Source: Mytilus galloprovincialis
Taxonomy: Eukaryota > Mollusca > Bivalvia > Mytilida > Mytilidae
DNA: 64,000 nt
Direction of reading: 5' to 3'
NCBI RefSeq assembly: GCF_965363235.1
Contig: NC_134847.1
Coordinates: forward strand, 61,288,439-61,352,438
Shown: piece by piece, positions 23,323 through 34,997 of the stretch
How positions within the stretch are numbered: the first letter of the stretch is position 1
Layout of the letters: each line of letters begins with the position of its first letter
Made by a program: the position numbers and the translations under genes
The notes under the pieces: model-generated
The model's database searches: none
What the model was told of the DNA's origin: nothing
The model's input: the letters and a program-made list of their open reading frames with translations, nothing else

Positions 23323-23885
23323 TAAGTGTTTTGATATATGGTAAAAAGAGTCATCTATGGCCACACTGAACTTAAGTCTTATACTAAGCAGTATTGTTAG
23401 TTTATAAAGTAAACACCTTACCTCTGGTATACAAATATTCAGGCCAGTAGGAAAACATCACCAGTCACTTATTACATCAACCATAAAGAAATGAATGTCC
23501 ATTAAATTAATAAACATTCATCATCTATGAATCTCAAGTGAAAATGAATCATGTTTGGATGTTGACATGCATTAATCGTTTTGCACTCTTATTGGTCAGA
23601 TTTGCAATTACTATTTAGAAGATGTCGCGTGAAGATTTTTCCCTCTTGGACTGGATTGTAAAATATCAGGAAATAATTGGTCTAGAATTTTAAAGAAACA
23701 TGCAAATTTCGAAATAAGAATGTACTTCATTTGCACGACTTTCCATCTTAATGAAGAAAATTATGTGTTTTTCCACATTTTTCCAACAGACCATATTTTT
23801 TTATTGTTTTTTTTTCCAACTTTGCCATAAATGAGAAGTTACTCACACAATGTAACCTTCAAAAAGGAATGTGTTATGAGTTGAG
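23323..23885 (+). repeat. Right copy of the long diverged direct duplication
   Basis: About 2 kb upstream of SLC22 exon 1; matches 4650-5175 with scattered indels. It carries no recognisable gene in either copy. Confidence 0.7.
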
Positions 23886-23924
23886 AATTCTCACGACTAA
23901 TAACAACAGAAAAATAGACTTATC

Positions 23925-24085
23925 AAAGATACCAGGCTCATAATTGTATACACCAGACGCGAATTTCTTATACAAAAGACTCATCAAAGACGCCAGAATA
24001 AAAAAAAAAAAAAAGTGATCACGCCACATAAAGTACGCTGTTGAAGTGCATTTAGGGCCAACAATTCTCTTATCAGACTCACTGT
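23925..24085 (+). repeat. Dispersed family C, 5' partial copy
   Basis: TCAAAGATACCAGGCTCATA, CACCAGACGCGAATTTC, GACTCATCAAAGACGCC, then GCTGTTGAAGTGCATTTAGG. Confidence 0.68.
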
Positions 24086-25128
24086 AAGGACTCAGAAAAT
24101 CACTTTACTGCGAATCATAGCTGATACAGACTGTTCGCGACCTTGTTGATAACCTAAACAACAATAAACAAGAAGTAGATAGGATACATCTGAACTACAT
24201 ACAAGTCTTAAAGCGGTCAGTGGCTGTATATATCATAAATATTTGAGTAGTCAATACAGGTTAACAACGCCTATAGCATACTAAGACATGACAAATTGTT
24301 GTAAAGGTTGATATATATTATTGTGAGAACAAACGATGTCTGACCTGACACAGTGGAATCTTTAACTGTTTATATCATCAAATGTACTGGTCATATCCAT
24401 TTCAGTAGATGGACGGTATATCTTTATGACAATTTATAGATACAGTGTATCTACATCTGTAGATATGGGCAGTTTTATGCCTTTTTCATATGTACAGTGT
24501 TTATAAAAAAAAATCAGATTTACGGTTTAAACAATCTTTTCGAATGAACAGTGGTGTATATTGGTGTATATACATTTGCACAGATGTACTTTTTATATGT
24601 TGTAACTCATATTTGTTTTTTCGTTCATTATTTTTTTATGATATTTATCAATAGACATAGAGATATCAAAAAAGTTCACAAATACGCCCTGATATTTAAA
24701 TTTAATAATGAAAAAAAAACCACACACACACGGAGAACAGTATGACGAGAACGGCTTGCTATGTCATTATCAATAAGCCAACTACCCAACAAGTGCAAAT
24801 CGACAAGTAAGTTAATATTTACGGGTCATCGTACGGCCTGTGATCGTAAACAAAAACAATGAATGTTAATGTTGGCCTTGATATAGGATTAACTGTTTAA
24901 ATAAATAAACATTATCTCAAATTATACAACCAATAACATCAATACTAAGGTACAAAAAAACCCAGTTTTGGCATTACCAATGAAGAAATTATAAGTTGGG
25001 AAAAAAAAGATTAATTCTCGATTAATTTTTTTACTTGTTGGTTGAAATAACGTGAAAACATACCTGCAATGTGGTGGAAATATGAACTATAACTAACTTT
25101 GAATATTTCAGTGGCTAAATATTTTACT

Positions 25129-28100
25129 ATGGTGTTTACATTTAACCTATCATTATCTTATGTCATCAAACATGTAGATGATAGCATACAAATGGATAAC
25201 TATCAAATCTGGACAGAAAAGAATTGTCAACATCAAAACCATGTATCTCTAGAGCAAAAGAATTGTCCACATCAAAACCATGTATCTCTAGAGCAAAAGA
25301 ATTGTCCACATCAAAACCATGTATCTCTAGAGCAAAAGAATTGTCCACATCAAAACCATGTATCTCTAGAGCAAAAGAATTGTCCACATCAAAACCATGT
25401 ATCTCTAGAGCAAAAGAATTGTCCACATCAAAACCATGTATCTCTAGAGCAAAAGAATTGTCCACATCAAAACCATGTATCTCTAGAGCAAAAGAATTGT
25501 CAACATCAAAACCATGTATCTCTAGAGCAAAAGAATTGTCCACATCAAAACCATGTATCTCTAGAGCAAAAGAATTGTCCACATCAAAACCATGTATCTC
25601 TAGAGCAAAAGAATTGTCCACATCAAAACCATGTATCTCTAGAGCAAAAGAATTGTCCACATCAAAATCATGTATCTCTAGAGCAAAAGAATTGTCAACA
25701 TCAAAACCATGTATCTCTAGAGCAAAAGAATTGTCCACATCAAAATCATGTATCTCTAGAGCAAAAGAATTGTCCACATCAAAACCATGTATCTCTAGAG
25801 CAAAAGAATTGTCCACATCAAAACCATGTATCTCTAGAGCAAAAGAATTGTCCACATCAAAACCATGTATCTCTAGAGCAAAAGAATTGTCCACATCAAA
25901 ACCATGTATCTCTAGAGCAAAAGAATTGTCCACATCAAAACCATGTATCTCTAGAGCAAAAGAATTGTCCACATCAAAACCATGTATCTCTAGAGCAAAA
26001 GAATTGTCCACATCAAAACCATGTATCTCTAGAGCAAAAGAATTGTCCACATCAAAACCATGTATCTCTAGAGCAAAAGAATTGTCCACATCAAAACCAT
26101 GTATCTCTAGAGCAAAAGAATTGTCCACATCAAAACCATGTATCTCTAGAGCAAAAGAATTGTCCACATCAAAACCATGTATCTCTAGAGCAAAAGAATT
26201 GTCAACATCAAAACCATGTATCTCTAGAGCAAAAGAATTGTCCACATCAAAACCATGTATCTCTAGAGCAAAAGAATTGTCCACATCAAAACCATGTATC
26301 TCTAGAGCAAAAGAATTGTCAACATCAAAACCATGTATCTCTAGAGCAAAAGAATTGTCCACATCAAAACCATGTATCTCTAGAGCAAAAGAATTGTCCA
26401 CATCAAAACCATGTATCTCTAGAGCAAAAGAATTGTCCACATCAAAACCATGTATCTCTAGAGCAAAAGAATTGTCCACATCAAAACCATGTATCTCTAG
26501 AGCAAAAGAATTGTCCACATCAAAACCATGTATCTCTAGAGCAAAAGAATTGTCCACATCAAAACCATGTATCTCTAGAGCAAAAGAATTGTCCACATCA
26601 AAACCATGTATCTCTAGAGCAAAAGAATTGTCCACATCAAAACCATGTATCTCTAGAGCAAAAGAATTGTCCACATCAAAACCATGTATCTCTAGAGCAA
26701 AAGAATTGTCCACATCAAAACCATGTATCTCTAGAGCAAAAGAATTGTCCACATCAAAACCATGTATCTCTAGAGCAAAAGAATTGTCCACATCAAAACC
26801 ATGTATCTCTAGAGCAAAAGAATTGTCCACATCAAAATCATGTATCTCTAGAGCAAAAGAATTGTCCACATCAAAACCATGTATCTCTAGAGCAAAAGAA
26901 TTGTCCACATCAAAACCATGTATCTCTAGAGCAAAAGAATTGTCCACATCAAAACCATGTATCTCTAGAGCAAAAGAATTGTCCACATCAAAACCATGTA
27001 TCTCTAGAGCAAAAGAATTGTCCACATCAAAACCATGTATCTCTAGAGCAAAAGAATTGTCCACATCAAAACCATGTATCTCTAGAGCAAAAGAATTGTC
27101 CACATCAAAACCATGTATCTCTAGAGCAAAAGAATTGTCCACATCAAAACCATGTATCTCTAGAGCAAAAGAATTGTCCACATCAAAACCATGTATCTCT
27201 AGAGCAAAAGAATTGTCCACATCAAAACCATGTATCTCTAGAGCAAAAGAATTGTCCACATCAAAACCATGTATCTCTAGAGCAAAAGAATTGTCCACAT
27301 CAAAACCATGTATCTCTAGAGCAAAAGAATTGTCCACATCAAAACCATGTATCTCTAGAGCAAAAGAATTGTCCACATCAAAACCATGTATCTCTAGAGC
27401 AAAAGAATTGTCCACATCAAAACCATGTATCTCTAGAGCAAAAGAATTGTCCACATCAAAACCATGTATCTCTAGAGCAAAAGAATTGTCAACATCAAAA
27501 CCATGTATCTCTAGAGCAAAAGAATTGTCCACATCAAAACCATGTATCTCTAGAGCAAAAGAATTGTCCACATCAAAACCATGTATCTCTAGAGCAAAAG
27601 AATTGTCAACATCAAAACCATGTATCTCTAGAGCAAAAGAATTGTCAACATCAAAACCATGTATCTCTAGAGCAAAAGAATTGTCCACATCAAAACCATG
27701 TATCTCTAGAGCAAAAGAATTGTCCACATCAAAACCATGTATCTCTAGAGCAAAAGAATTGTCCACATCAAAACCATGTATCTCTAGAGCAAAAGAATTG
27801 TCCACATCAAAACCATGTATCTCTAGAGCAAAAGAATTGTCCACATCAAAACCATGTATCTCTAGAGCAAAAGAATTGTCCACATCAAAACCATGTATCT
27901 CTAGAGCAAAAGAATTGTCCACATCAAAACCATGTATCTCTAGAGCAAAAGAATTGTCCACATCAAAACCATGTATCTCTAGAGCAAAAGAATTGTCCAC
28001 ATCAAAACCATGTATCTCTAGAGCAAAAGAATTGTCCACATCAAAACCATGTATCTCTAGAGCAAAAGAATTGTCCACATCAAAACCATGTATCTCTAGA

Positions 28101-29901
28101 GCAAAAGAATTGTCCACATCAAAACCATGTATCTCTAGAGCAAAAGAATTGTCCACATCAAAACCATGTATCTCTAGAGCAAAAGAATTGTCCACATCAA
28201 AACCATGTATCTCTAGAGCAAAAGAATTGTCAACATCAAAACCATGTATCTCTAGAGCAAAAGAATTGTCAACATCAAAACCATGTATCTCTAGAGCAAA
28301 AGAATTGTCCACATCAAAACCATGTATCTCTAGAGCAAAAGAATTGTCCACATCAAAACCATGTATCTCTAGAGCAAAAGAATTGTCCACATCAAAACCA
28401 TGTATCTCTAGAGCAAAAGAATTGTCAACATCAAAACCATGTATCTCTAGAGCAAAAGAATTGTCCACATCAAAACCATGTATCTCTAGAGCAAAAGAAT
28501 TGTCAACATCAAAACCATGTATCTCTAGAGCAAAAGAATTGTCAACATCAAAACCATGTATCTCTAGAGCAAAAGAATTGTCAACATCAAAACCATGTAT
28601 CTCTAGAGCAAAAGAATTGTCAACATCAAAACCATGTATCTCTAGAGCAAAAGAATTGTCAACATCAAAACCATGTATCTCTAGAGCAAAAGAATTGTCA
28701 ACATCAAAACCATGTATCTCTAGAGCAAAAGAATTGTCAACATCAAAACCATGTATCTCTAGAGCAAAAGAATTGTCAACATCAAAACCATGTATCTCTA
28801 GAGCAAAAGAATTGTCCACATCAAAACCATGTATCTCTAGAGCAAAAGAATTGTCCACATCAAAACCATGTATCTCTAGAGCAAAAGAATTGTCAACATC
28901 AAAACCATGTATCTCTAGAGCAAAAGAATTGTCAACATCAAAACCATGTATCTCTAGAGCAAAAGAATTGTCAACATCAAAACCATGTATCTCTAGAGCA
29001 AAAGAATTGTCCACATCAAAACCATGTATCTCTAGAGCAAAAGAATTGTCCACATCAAAACCATGTATCTCTAGAGCAAAAGAATTGTCCACATCAAAAC
29101 CATGTATCTCTAGAGCAAAAGAATTGTCCACATCAAAACCATGTATCTCTAGAGCAAAAGAATTGTCCACATCAAAACCATGTATCTCTAGAGCAAAAGA
29201 ATTGTCCACATCAAAACCATGTATCTCTAGAGCAAAAGAATTGTCCACATCAAAACCATGTATCTCTAGAGCAAAAGAATTGTCCACATCAAAACCATGT
29301 ATCTCTAGAGCAAAAGAATTGTCCACATCAAAACCATGTATCTCTAGAGCAAAAGAATTGTCCACATCAAAACCATGTATCTCTAGAGCAAAAGAATTGT
29401 CCACATCAAAACCATGTATCTCTAGAGCAAAAGAATTGTCCACATCAAAACCATGTATCTCTAGAGCAAAAGAATTGTCAACATCAAAACCATGTATCTC
29501 TAGAGCAAAAGAATTGTCCACATCAAAACCATGTATCTCTAGAGCAAAAGAATTGTCCACATCAAAACCATGTATCTCTAGAGCAAAAGAATTGTCCACA
29601 TCAAAACCATGTATCTCTAGAGCAAAAGAATTGTCCACATCAAAACCATGTATCTCTAGAGCAAAAGAATTGTCCACATCAAAACCATGTATCTCTAGAG
29701 CAAAAGAATTGTCCACATCAAAACCATGTATCTCTAGAGCAAAAGAATTGTCCACATCAAAACCATGTATCTCTAGAGCAAAAGAATTGTCCACATCAAA
29801 ACCATGTATCTCTAGAGCAAAAGAATTGTCCACATCAAAACCATGTATCTCTAGAGCAAACTTTAACTTCCATTGACCTATTCACTTTGTATCTGGATTG
29901 A
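25129..29901 (+). CDS. Possible repetitive protein encoded by the 39-bp array (doubtful)
   Basis: From the first ATG the frame runs through 30 unique residues (MVFTFNLSLSYVIKHVDD, then SIQMDNYQIWTE), 119 copies of KNC[P/Q]HQNHVSLEQ and 13 unique residues to TGA. A translated product would be a Cys/His/Gln-rich repeat protein with no family I recognise. Against coding: two other frames are equally open, synonymous sites are as uniform as the others (array homogenisation, not selection), and no convincing signal peptide, promoter or poly(A) signal is visible. The frame also has a possible splice acceptor just before it (AATATTTCAG at 25101-25110), so a terminal exon of an unseen gene is conceivable. 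Confidence 0.2.
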   Translation: MVFTFNLSLSYVIKHVDDSIQMDNYQIWTEKNCQHQNHVSLEQKNCPHQNHVSLEQKNCPHQNHVSLEQKNCPHQNHVSLEQKNCPHQNHVSLEQKNCPHQNHVSLEQKNCPHQNHVSLEQKNCQHQNHVSLEQKNCPHQNHVSLEQKNCPHQNHVSLEQKNCPHQNHVSLEQKNCPHQNHVSLEQKNCQHQNHVSLEQKNCPHQNHVSLEQKNCPHQNHVSLEQKNCPHQNHVSLEQKNCPHQNHVSLEQKNCPHQNHVSLEQKNCPHQNHVSLEQKNCPHQNHVSLEQKNCPHQNHVSLEQKNCPHQNHVSLEQKNCPHQNHVSLEQKNCPHQNHVSLEQKNCPHQNHVSLEQKNCQHQNHVSLEQKNCPHQNHVSLEQKNCPHQNHVSLEQKNCQHQNHVSLEQKNCPHQNHVSLEQKNCPHQNHVSLEQKNCPHQNHVSLEQKNCPHQNHVSLEQKNCPHQNHVSLEQKNCPHQNHVSLEQKNCPHQNHVSLEQKNCPHQNHVSLEQKNCPHQNHVSLEQKNCPHQNHVSLEQKNCPHQNHVSLEQKNCPHQNHVSLEQKNCPHQNHVSLEQKNCPHQNHVSLEQKNCPHQNHVSLEQKNCPHQNHVSLEQKNCPHQNHVSLEQKNCPHQNHVSLEQKNCPHQNHVSLEQKNCPHQNHVSLEQKNCPHQNHVSLEQKNCPHQNHVSLEQKNCPHQNHVSLEQKNCPHQNHVSLEQKNCPHQNHVSLEQKNCPHQNHVSLEQKNCPHQNHVSLEQKNCPHQNHVSLEQKNCPHQNHVSLEQKNCQHQNHVSLEQKNCPHQNHVSLEQKNCPHQNHVSLEQKNCQHQNHVSLEQKNCQHQNHVSLEQKNCPHQNHVSLEQKNCPHQNHVSLEQKNCPHQNHVSLEQKNCPHQNHVSLEQKNCPHQNHVSLEQKNCPHQNHVSLEQKNCPHQNHVSLEQKNCPHQNHVSLEQKNCPHQNHVSLEQKNCPHQNHVSLEQKNCPHQNHVSLEQKNCPHQNHVSLEQKNCPHQNHVSLEQKNCPHQNHVSLEQKNCQHQNHVSLEQKNCQHQNHVSLEQKNCPHQNHVSLEQKNCPHQNHVSLEQKNCPHQNHVSLEQKNCQHQNHVSLEQKNCPHQNHVSLEQKNCQHQNHVSLEQKNCQHQNHVSLEQKNCQHQNHVSLEQKNCQHQNHVSLEQKNCQHQNHVSLEQKNCQHQNHVSLEQKNCQHQNHVSLEQKNCQHQNHVSLEQKNCPHQNHVSLEQKNCPHQNHVSLEQKNCQHQNHVSLEQKNCQHQNHVSLEQKNCQHQNHVSLEQKNCPHQNHVSLEQKNCPHQNHVSLEQKNCPHQNHVSLEQKNCPHQNHVSLEQKNCPHQNHVSLEQKNCPHQNHVSLEQKNCPHQNHVSLEQKNCPHQNHVSLEQKNCPHQNHVSLEQKNCPHQNHVSLEQKNCPHQNHVSLEQKNCPHQNHVSLEQKNCQHQNHVSLEQKNCPHQNHVSLEQKNCPHQNHVSLEQKNCPHQNHVSLEQKNCPHQNHVSLEQKNCPHQNHVSLEQKNCPHQNHVSLEQKNCPHQNHVSLEQKNCPHQNHVSLEQKNCPHQNHVSLEQTLTSIDLFTLYLD
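25219..29859 (+). repeat. Minisatellite: 119 tandem copies of a 39-bp unit
   Basis: Uninterrupted head-to-tail array of 4641 bp. The unit reads K-N-C-P-H-Q-N-H-V-S-L-E-Q in the open plus frame and carries an XbaI site (TCTAGA). I counted 119 copies with no indels and only two variable sites: C or A in the fourth codon (Pro/Gln; 23 copies carry A, including a run of eight at about 28494-28805) and C or T in the seventh codon (three T copies, near 25665, 25745 and 26835). The unit length is a multiple of three, and two plus frames and one minus frame stay open throughout. Confidence 0.97.
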
Positions 29902-30939
29902 AGATGGGCGTTATTCTAATTGAGAGAAACGATAAGAAATACTGAATGAAAATAAGATTTAACGGATTCAAGCATATGTGAAAATATAACTAATTTGTGT
30001 GCAAGTTACGTTCGAAAATTTCTTAGTTTTTAAATTACCTCTAACGTAATGAAAAGTTGATATGTTTTTCCAGTAATTCACAGACCTCAGATTATTCAAC
30101 CTATTATCACTTTATATGACTATATAAAATATATAATTAAAAAACCTGATATAAGTGCCGGTGTTGTAATTTCCTGGAATTAAAAATGTTTGCATTTATC
30201 TCACCTTTAATTTTAAATCATTGAATTTCATCTACTACAAAAACCTAATGTTAATGACAGTACTTAAATTAATGTGTTCCTAATCAATTTATATTTATAT
30301 TTACGTAGGAGACGCACAAAATTTAAATTTAAAAAAAAAAATGGGCATTAGTTGAAGTTAAATTTTGCCTGTTATACTTTTTACGAGTAGAGTGTGTAGT
30401 GAAATAAAAGTAAAGGAATACAACCATGTGAATATTTTTAAGATTTAAGACGATTAGCATGATTAGTCAACGACCATTTCATTTTCTTGAGGGGGAATTT
30501 AAATTAATAACTAGGCCTGGTAAGAACTGAAAATAAATAATTTTCACAAGACAAACCAATATTTTATAGACAGGATGAAAATTAATGTGCTGCAAAAAAA
30601 ATTTCAGGATACATCTGTGTATAATAGTGAAAAAAATCATGGTTGGTGCGAAAAAAAACCGTAGAAAAAAAAAGCTTGTGTAGAACAAATACAAATAAAT
30701 CATTTATACCGAAATAAATCAGTTACCCCAGAATATCATATGGTCATTACCTAATGGTAATTATTATTTGATATAAATCTAATTCTGTCCTTCAAAATAA
30801 GACGAACGGAAGCAACTCTCCCTATTATACAGCAATGCACATTACTCAGTTGATCCATCTAAATAAAATGCAGAACTCTGAGATATTTTTTTTATAAGAT
30901 TGTGAGATAGTAAAAACGTTGAAGAAATCGAATTTTGAC

Positions 30940-31128
30940 AAATCAAGTCAGTTTTCTCGTTTGAATTTTTTTTACATTTGTCATCTCGGGGCATTTTATT
31001 CTCGTATAACTGACTATAAATGCGGTATGAGTTATGACTATCATAGTTGTTTATTTCTATGTCATTTGGACTCTTGTGACTTCATTGTAGTTGTCTCATT
31101 GGTAATCGTACCAAATCTTCATGTTTTA
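30940..31128 (-). repeat. Dispersed family A, inverted copy
   Basis: CATTTGTCATCTCGGGGC, CATAGTTGTTTATTTCTATG, GTTGTCTCATTGGTAATCGT and ACCAAATCTTCATG in the family order; quite diverged. Confidence 0.65.
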
Positions 31129-32234
31129 AATTCATACTTAATTCATTATCACAGTTGCTTTCAGTAAAGGATTTAACTTACCTTTTTATGAAAAATCCAA
31201 TCTGAAAGCCTTTACACTACGGGCTGCTTTTATTTTTTACTGACTTCGGATAATATTTGATAACAATAATCACATGTATGATCATGTAGGTTAAACCAAC
31301 ACAAAACATTAAAAAGGACAACAGGAGGTTAACAGTCGGTATTCAACACTTGACTAGTATCTCTATCATCTGTCAACCTTATCGAACCCATGTATATTAT
31401 AAGGGTATCAAGAAAAACACATTTCAGTAATAACCAAAAGAAAAATACCACTGACAGGCCCGACTTGAGAAAAGCTCTAATTCAAAAACCTCACCTAAGT
31501 ACATCATTAAAATGAGTGGGGTCAGAATATTTGTGTCAAGGTTTACAGTTGAATTTTAATTTAAAACCTACATCCGATCGTCAAACAGAAATTATCATTG
31601 GTAGTAATCATTGTGCAATCATCATGCATCTGCTTAGAACGACATGACATTGATGTTAAAAGAAACTAATTCGTCAGTTTCTGTAATGCTTTATACATTA
31701 AATAATAAAATAATATTTATACTTACTTCTTTTGCCCTGATTTGAAGAAAATCCTCTGGCGCAAGGAGTTAAATAACGCAAGACGACGTCATTATCAGAA
31801 ATTACAAAATTCTAGTTCCATATACATTATGTTGAACGGTGAATGGAAAACATAGAATTTTCCATAGCCCAAAAAGTATTGCATGGTACTTTATGAAATA
31901 TTGATAGTCTTCTGAATGCAGATAATACATCAAAATCCAACTATAAATGGTCATTGAAGTACCAGATCGAGATGTATATCGTTATGATTATAAAAGAGAA
32001 TCCAGTGTTTTATTGCAACACCATAACCCATGATACAACACATACAAGTCATGTATGTATTATATCTCTCCATGTGTAATGAAGGGGGTATGTTGATATA
32101 TTATCCAAAAGAATAGTATGTAGATAGGATGGATCTCATCTATTTTCCTCTGACATCTGAATATGATTTGATGGGAACTTTTTGCTGGATATGATCGTCT
32201 TTGCCTTTGGTTTTTATCAAGGATGACTCCTTTT

Positions 32235-32236
<2 letters not shown>

Positions 32237-32276
<40 letters not shown>

Positions 32277-32367
32277 TTCTTTGATAAGAAGTTGATGGTT
32301 GGTCTGATTTTATATTCCATTAAAAGGTTAGATGAAGGGTTATTATTAAAAAAAAAAAAAAAAAAAA
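32237..32367. repeat. Poly-T and poly-A tracts forming an inverted pair
   Basis: 36 T (32237-32272) and 20 A (32348-32367) separated by 75 bp. Reading frames with long K or F runs here are artefacts of the tracts. Confidence 0.9.
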
Positions 32368-33645
32368 CAACAAAGCTACGCACAAATTCATATTCTTTTA
32401 GTCAGTTTCATAGAACTTTGTCTGTTAACATCTCAATCTGATAAATAAACAGTCAGTCTCTGATTTTGTTATACTCAAAGAGCAACATCAAATATGCGGT
32501 GTTCAAGAACGTTATGATAATAATACAAGATGACCGGTCGTTCAGTCAGAGTTCAAAAGTGTTTTACCGTTTAAAAACCTCGTTCATACAAAAACATGTT
32601 TTTATTAAAAATTCTGTTCATTAGTATTAGTCTAGGCTGGATAGAATGAACTTCTTACCAGTTAGTAACTTGATTCAGAAATGTAAACAGTTTCCAATAA
32701 CATGTATATTGATATTTTTAAGATAATCACTGTTTAAAGACATATGTTAATCTATTCATTCAGTGAAATCGCATGGCTACATAGGGAAAATTAATTAAAT
32801 TTCACTCTTTGTAATGAATACTATAAATAATGATTTCTCAGTAATGAACTCAAAATTTTTTGACTAATAATTTCTTAAGTAAGTGTTTGACAAAGTTTAA
32901 AAAAATGTGTGTGTGGTTCTTTTATTCAAAATAAAACAGTTTATCCTGATAAGAATTTCTGAGTGGTGAAACGTGCGGTGCTTTAAAATAGGAGGTTTTT
33001 AAACTATACAATAAGACGAAAGTTATTTTCCTCGTTTCCGTCCCTTCAAGCAACTGGACCCTTTTGATTTTTGCGTAAAGATTACAAACAACAAAGCTTT
33101 TGTGATTTTTAACAACTCTTTACTTTCTATGAGTGTACAGAAATGTATATATAATTGAGCAACAATATTAGTTGTCGACTATCACAGTTGATTACAGTTC
33201 TACAGAAGAAAAGTAAGAGAAATAAGCTGACAAGGTCAACGACTGCCTGAACTTAAAGAGTAACGTAAGGGTACCCAAATTGCACCGAGTACCCAAATTG
33301 CACCTATTTAGAAAAAATAGCAATCTCTAGGATTCAAAGATTTCCTAGAGACTAAACAATTTGTATTTTTATGATTTGATACTATGTACGTCTTTCAACA
33401 TAGGTAAACATATTTAGATATACACAAAACGTTCACAGTATTTATCAACAGATGGACTGTTTACTGAAAAAGAAAAATGTACGAAAACGTCACCATGCGA
33501 CGTCATCAAAACGTCATCTTTTTAAAATTAGCAAATACAATATATTATAAGTATCCATTTCGTAAAATATGAAGAGTAAGCATGGACTTATATCATATTG
33601 TTCAAAATATTTGAAGAAATTAAACAAAAGCGAAATCGACTATTA

Positions 33646-33700
33646 TGCATGTTGCGTGTTGCGTGTTGCATGTTGCATGTTGCGTGTTGCATGTTGCATT
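33646..33700 (+). repeat. Satellite of TGTTGCRTGT/TGCATGTTGC units
   Basis: About 55 bp of alternating GCATGTTGC and GCGTGTTGC heptamer pairs. Its reverse complement is present at 34936-34997, so the two could pair as a stem over a 1.2-kb loop. Confidence 0.85.
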
Positions 33701-34935
33701 ATTTCTTTTACATTTTTTGTAAAATTGAAGAATTTTTAATTATGATATATATATATACCAAGGAGGTTATATGACCTATGATATACATATACTTTTTGTA
33801 AAATTTATTATCAGTCAATGAATTTTCACCATATTTCTTTGACACTTTTTTCAACATCTGTCTTTTAATTAAAGTTTAAAATATTGTCATTGAGCTTATG
33901 TTTGTAAACTATATCTTATCTTTAATCAGTTTTTAATTTTTGACAATAATTTGCTATTTTCAGGAGTGTTGAGATAACCAATTGATTGTTTTTCTATACT
34001 TTAGCAGACTGATCATTGACTGTTAAATTTAATGTATGATTTTGTTTCAACTCTAATCATCTCTCATTACTACCTCTATATATATTTTTTTGATATCCTG
34101 TTCCTAAAGTTGTGTGAACTGGAACTAAATGCCTCATATTAAAAAGTATCCAAGTCCTGGTCAAAATTAAGAATGAAGGACAGAAAGTCACAATTCATTT
34201 TATCTGATTATTTAGAAAACACTTTTTTTGCAAAACAGTAAATAGTATTAACAAATGTTAAAATGTGAAAAAGTTGAGTATGTTTAGTGATGACTTTCCA
34301 AAATGGGGGTGGGGGTGGGACAAATAAACCGTTTCACATGGGCGTTCCTTAATTTTAACTGTTTTTAATTGTTGTATGGTGTCACTATTAGAGATCACTT
34401 CACCTTTAGCTTGATAAATTGATTATTTATTTTAGCCGAATATAAAAATCTGTATGTTGAGAGAAAACCTCTGTCTTTGAAAATAATTAACAGGTCATAC
34501 AGTTCTATCAAAGTACCCATATCATCTAATTAATACTATCAGTCTCCAGTCTTGAAGGATATCTACAAGCATATTAATATACTGCAGAATAAATTTGACT
34601 CATTCATTCAGTTATGACATAAACCTCAACATTGAAACTCAAGTAAACTAAAGGAATGAATATTGAAAATTTATAGCCTTTGTTTTTAGATTCTGTCACT
34701 TCAACATTAAAAAAAGTTAAATTTACAGACACTGGTAAAAACATTACATACATAAGTTTGTTCTCGTGATAATTAATTAACCACACTTAAAAATTAAACC
34801 ACCATTCATCTATCGAAGGTATCGTAGTATAATTTTGAATAACCTCATTGAAACAGCAATCGCACAACAACAAACTAAAAAGAAAGAAAAGACTTCCTTA
34901 GTGTACAAAAAATGTCCTTTAACTTTATTTTTTAT

Positions 34936-34997
34936 ACAACACGCAACATGCAACACGCAACATGCAACACGCAACATGCAACACGCAACATGCAAAA
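34936..34997 (-). repeat. Inverted counterpart of the 33646 satellite
   Basis: Four-fold repeat of ACACGCAACATGCA. A reading frame rich in CCMLRVACC residues across it is only a by-product of the repeat. Confidence 0.85.

Noticed and set aside
25166..29833. Giant minus-strand reading frame (DNSFALEIHGFDV repeated) over the 39-bp array
   Set aside because: It is the antisense reading of the same array; openness follows from the unit lacking stops, with no independent support.
25219..29859. CRISPR array interpretation of the 39-bp repeats
   Set aside because: There are no unique spacers; the units abut directly and the genome is eukaryotic.
25224..29876. Second plus-strand giant frame (STSKPCISRAKEL repeated)
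   Set aside because: Same reason: an out-of-phase reading of the tandem unit, with no start context or flanking coding signal.
32060..32441. Frames with long poly-Lys or poly-Phe runs
   Set aside because: Caused by the 36-T and 20-A tracts.
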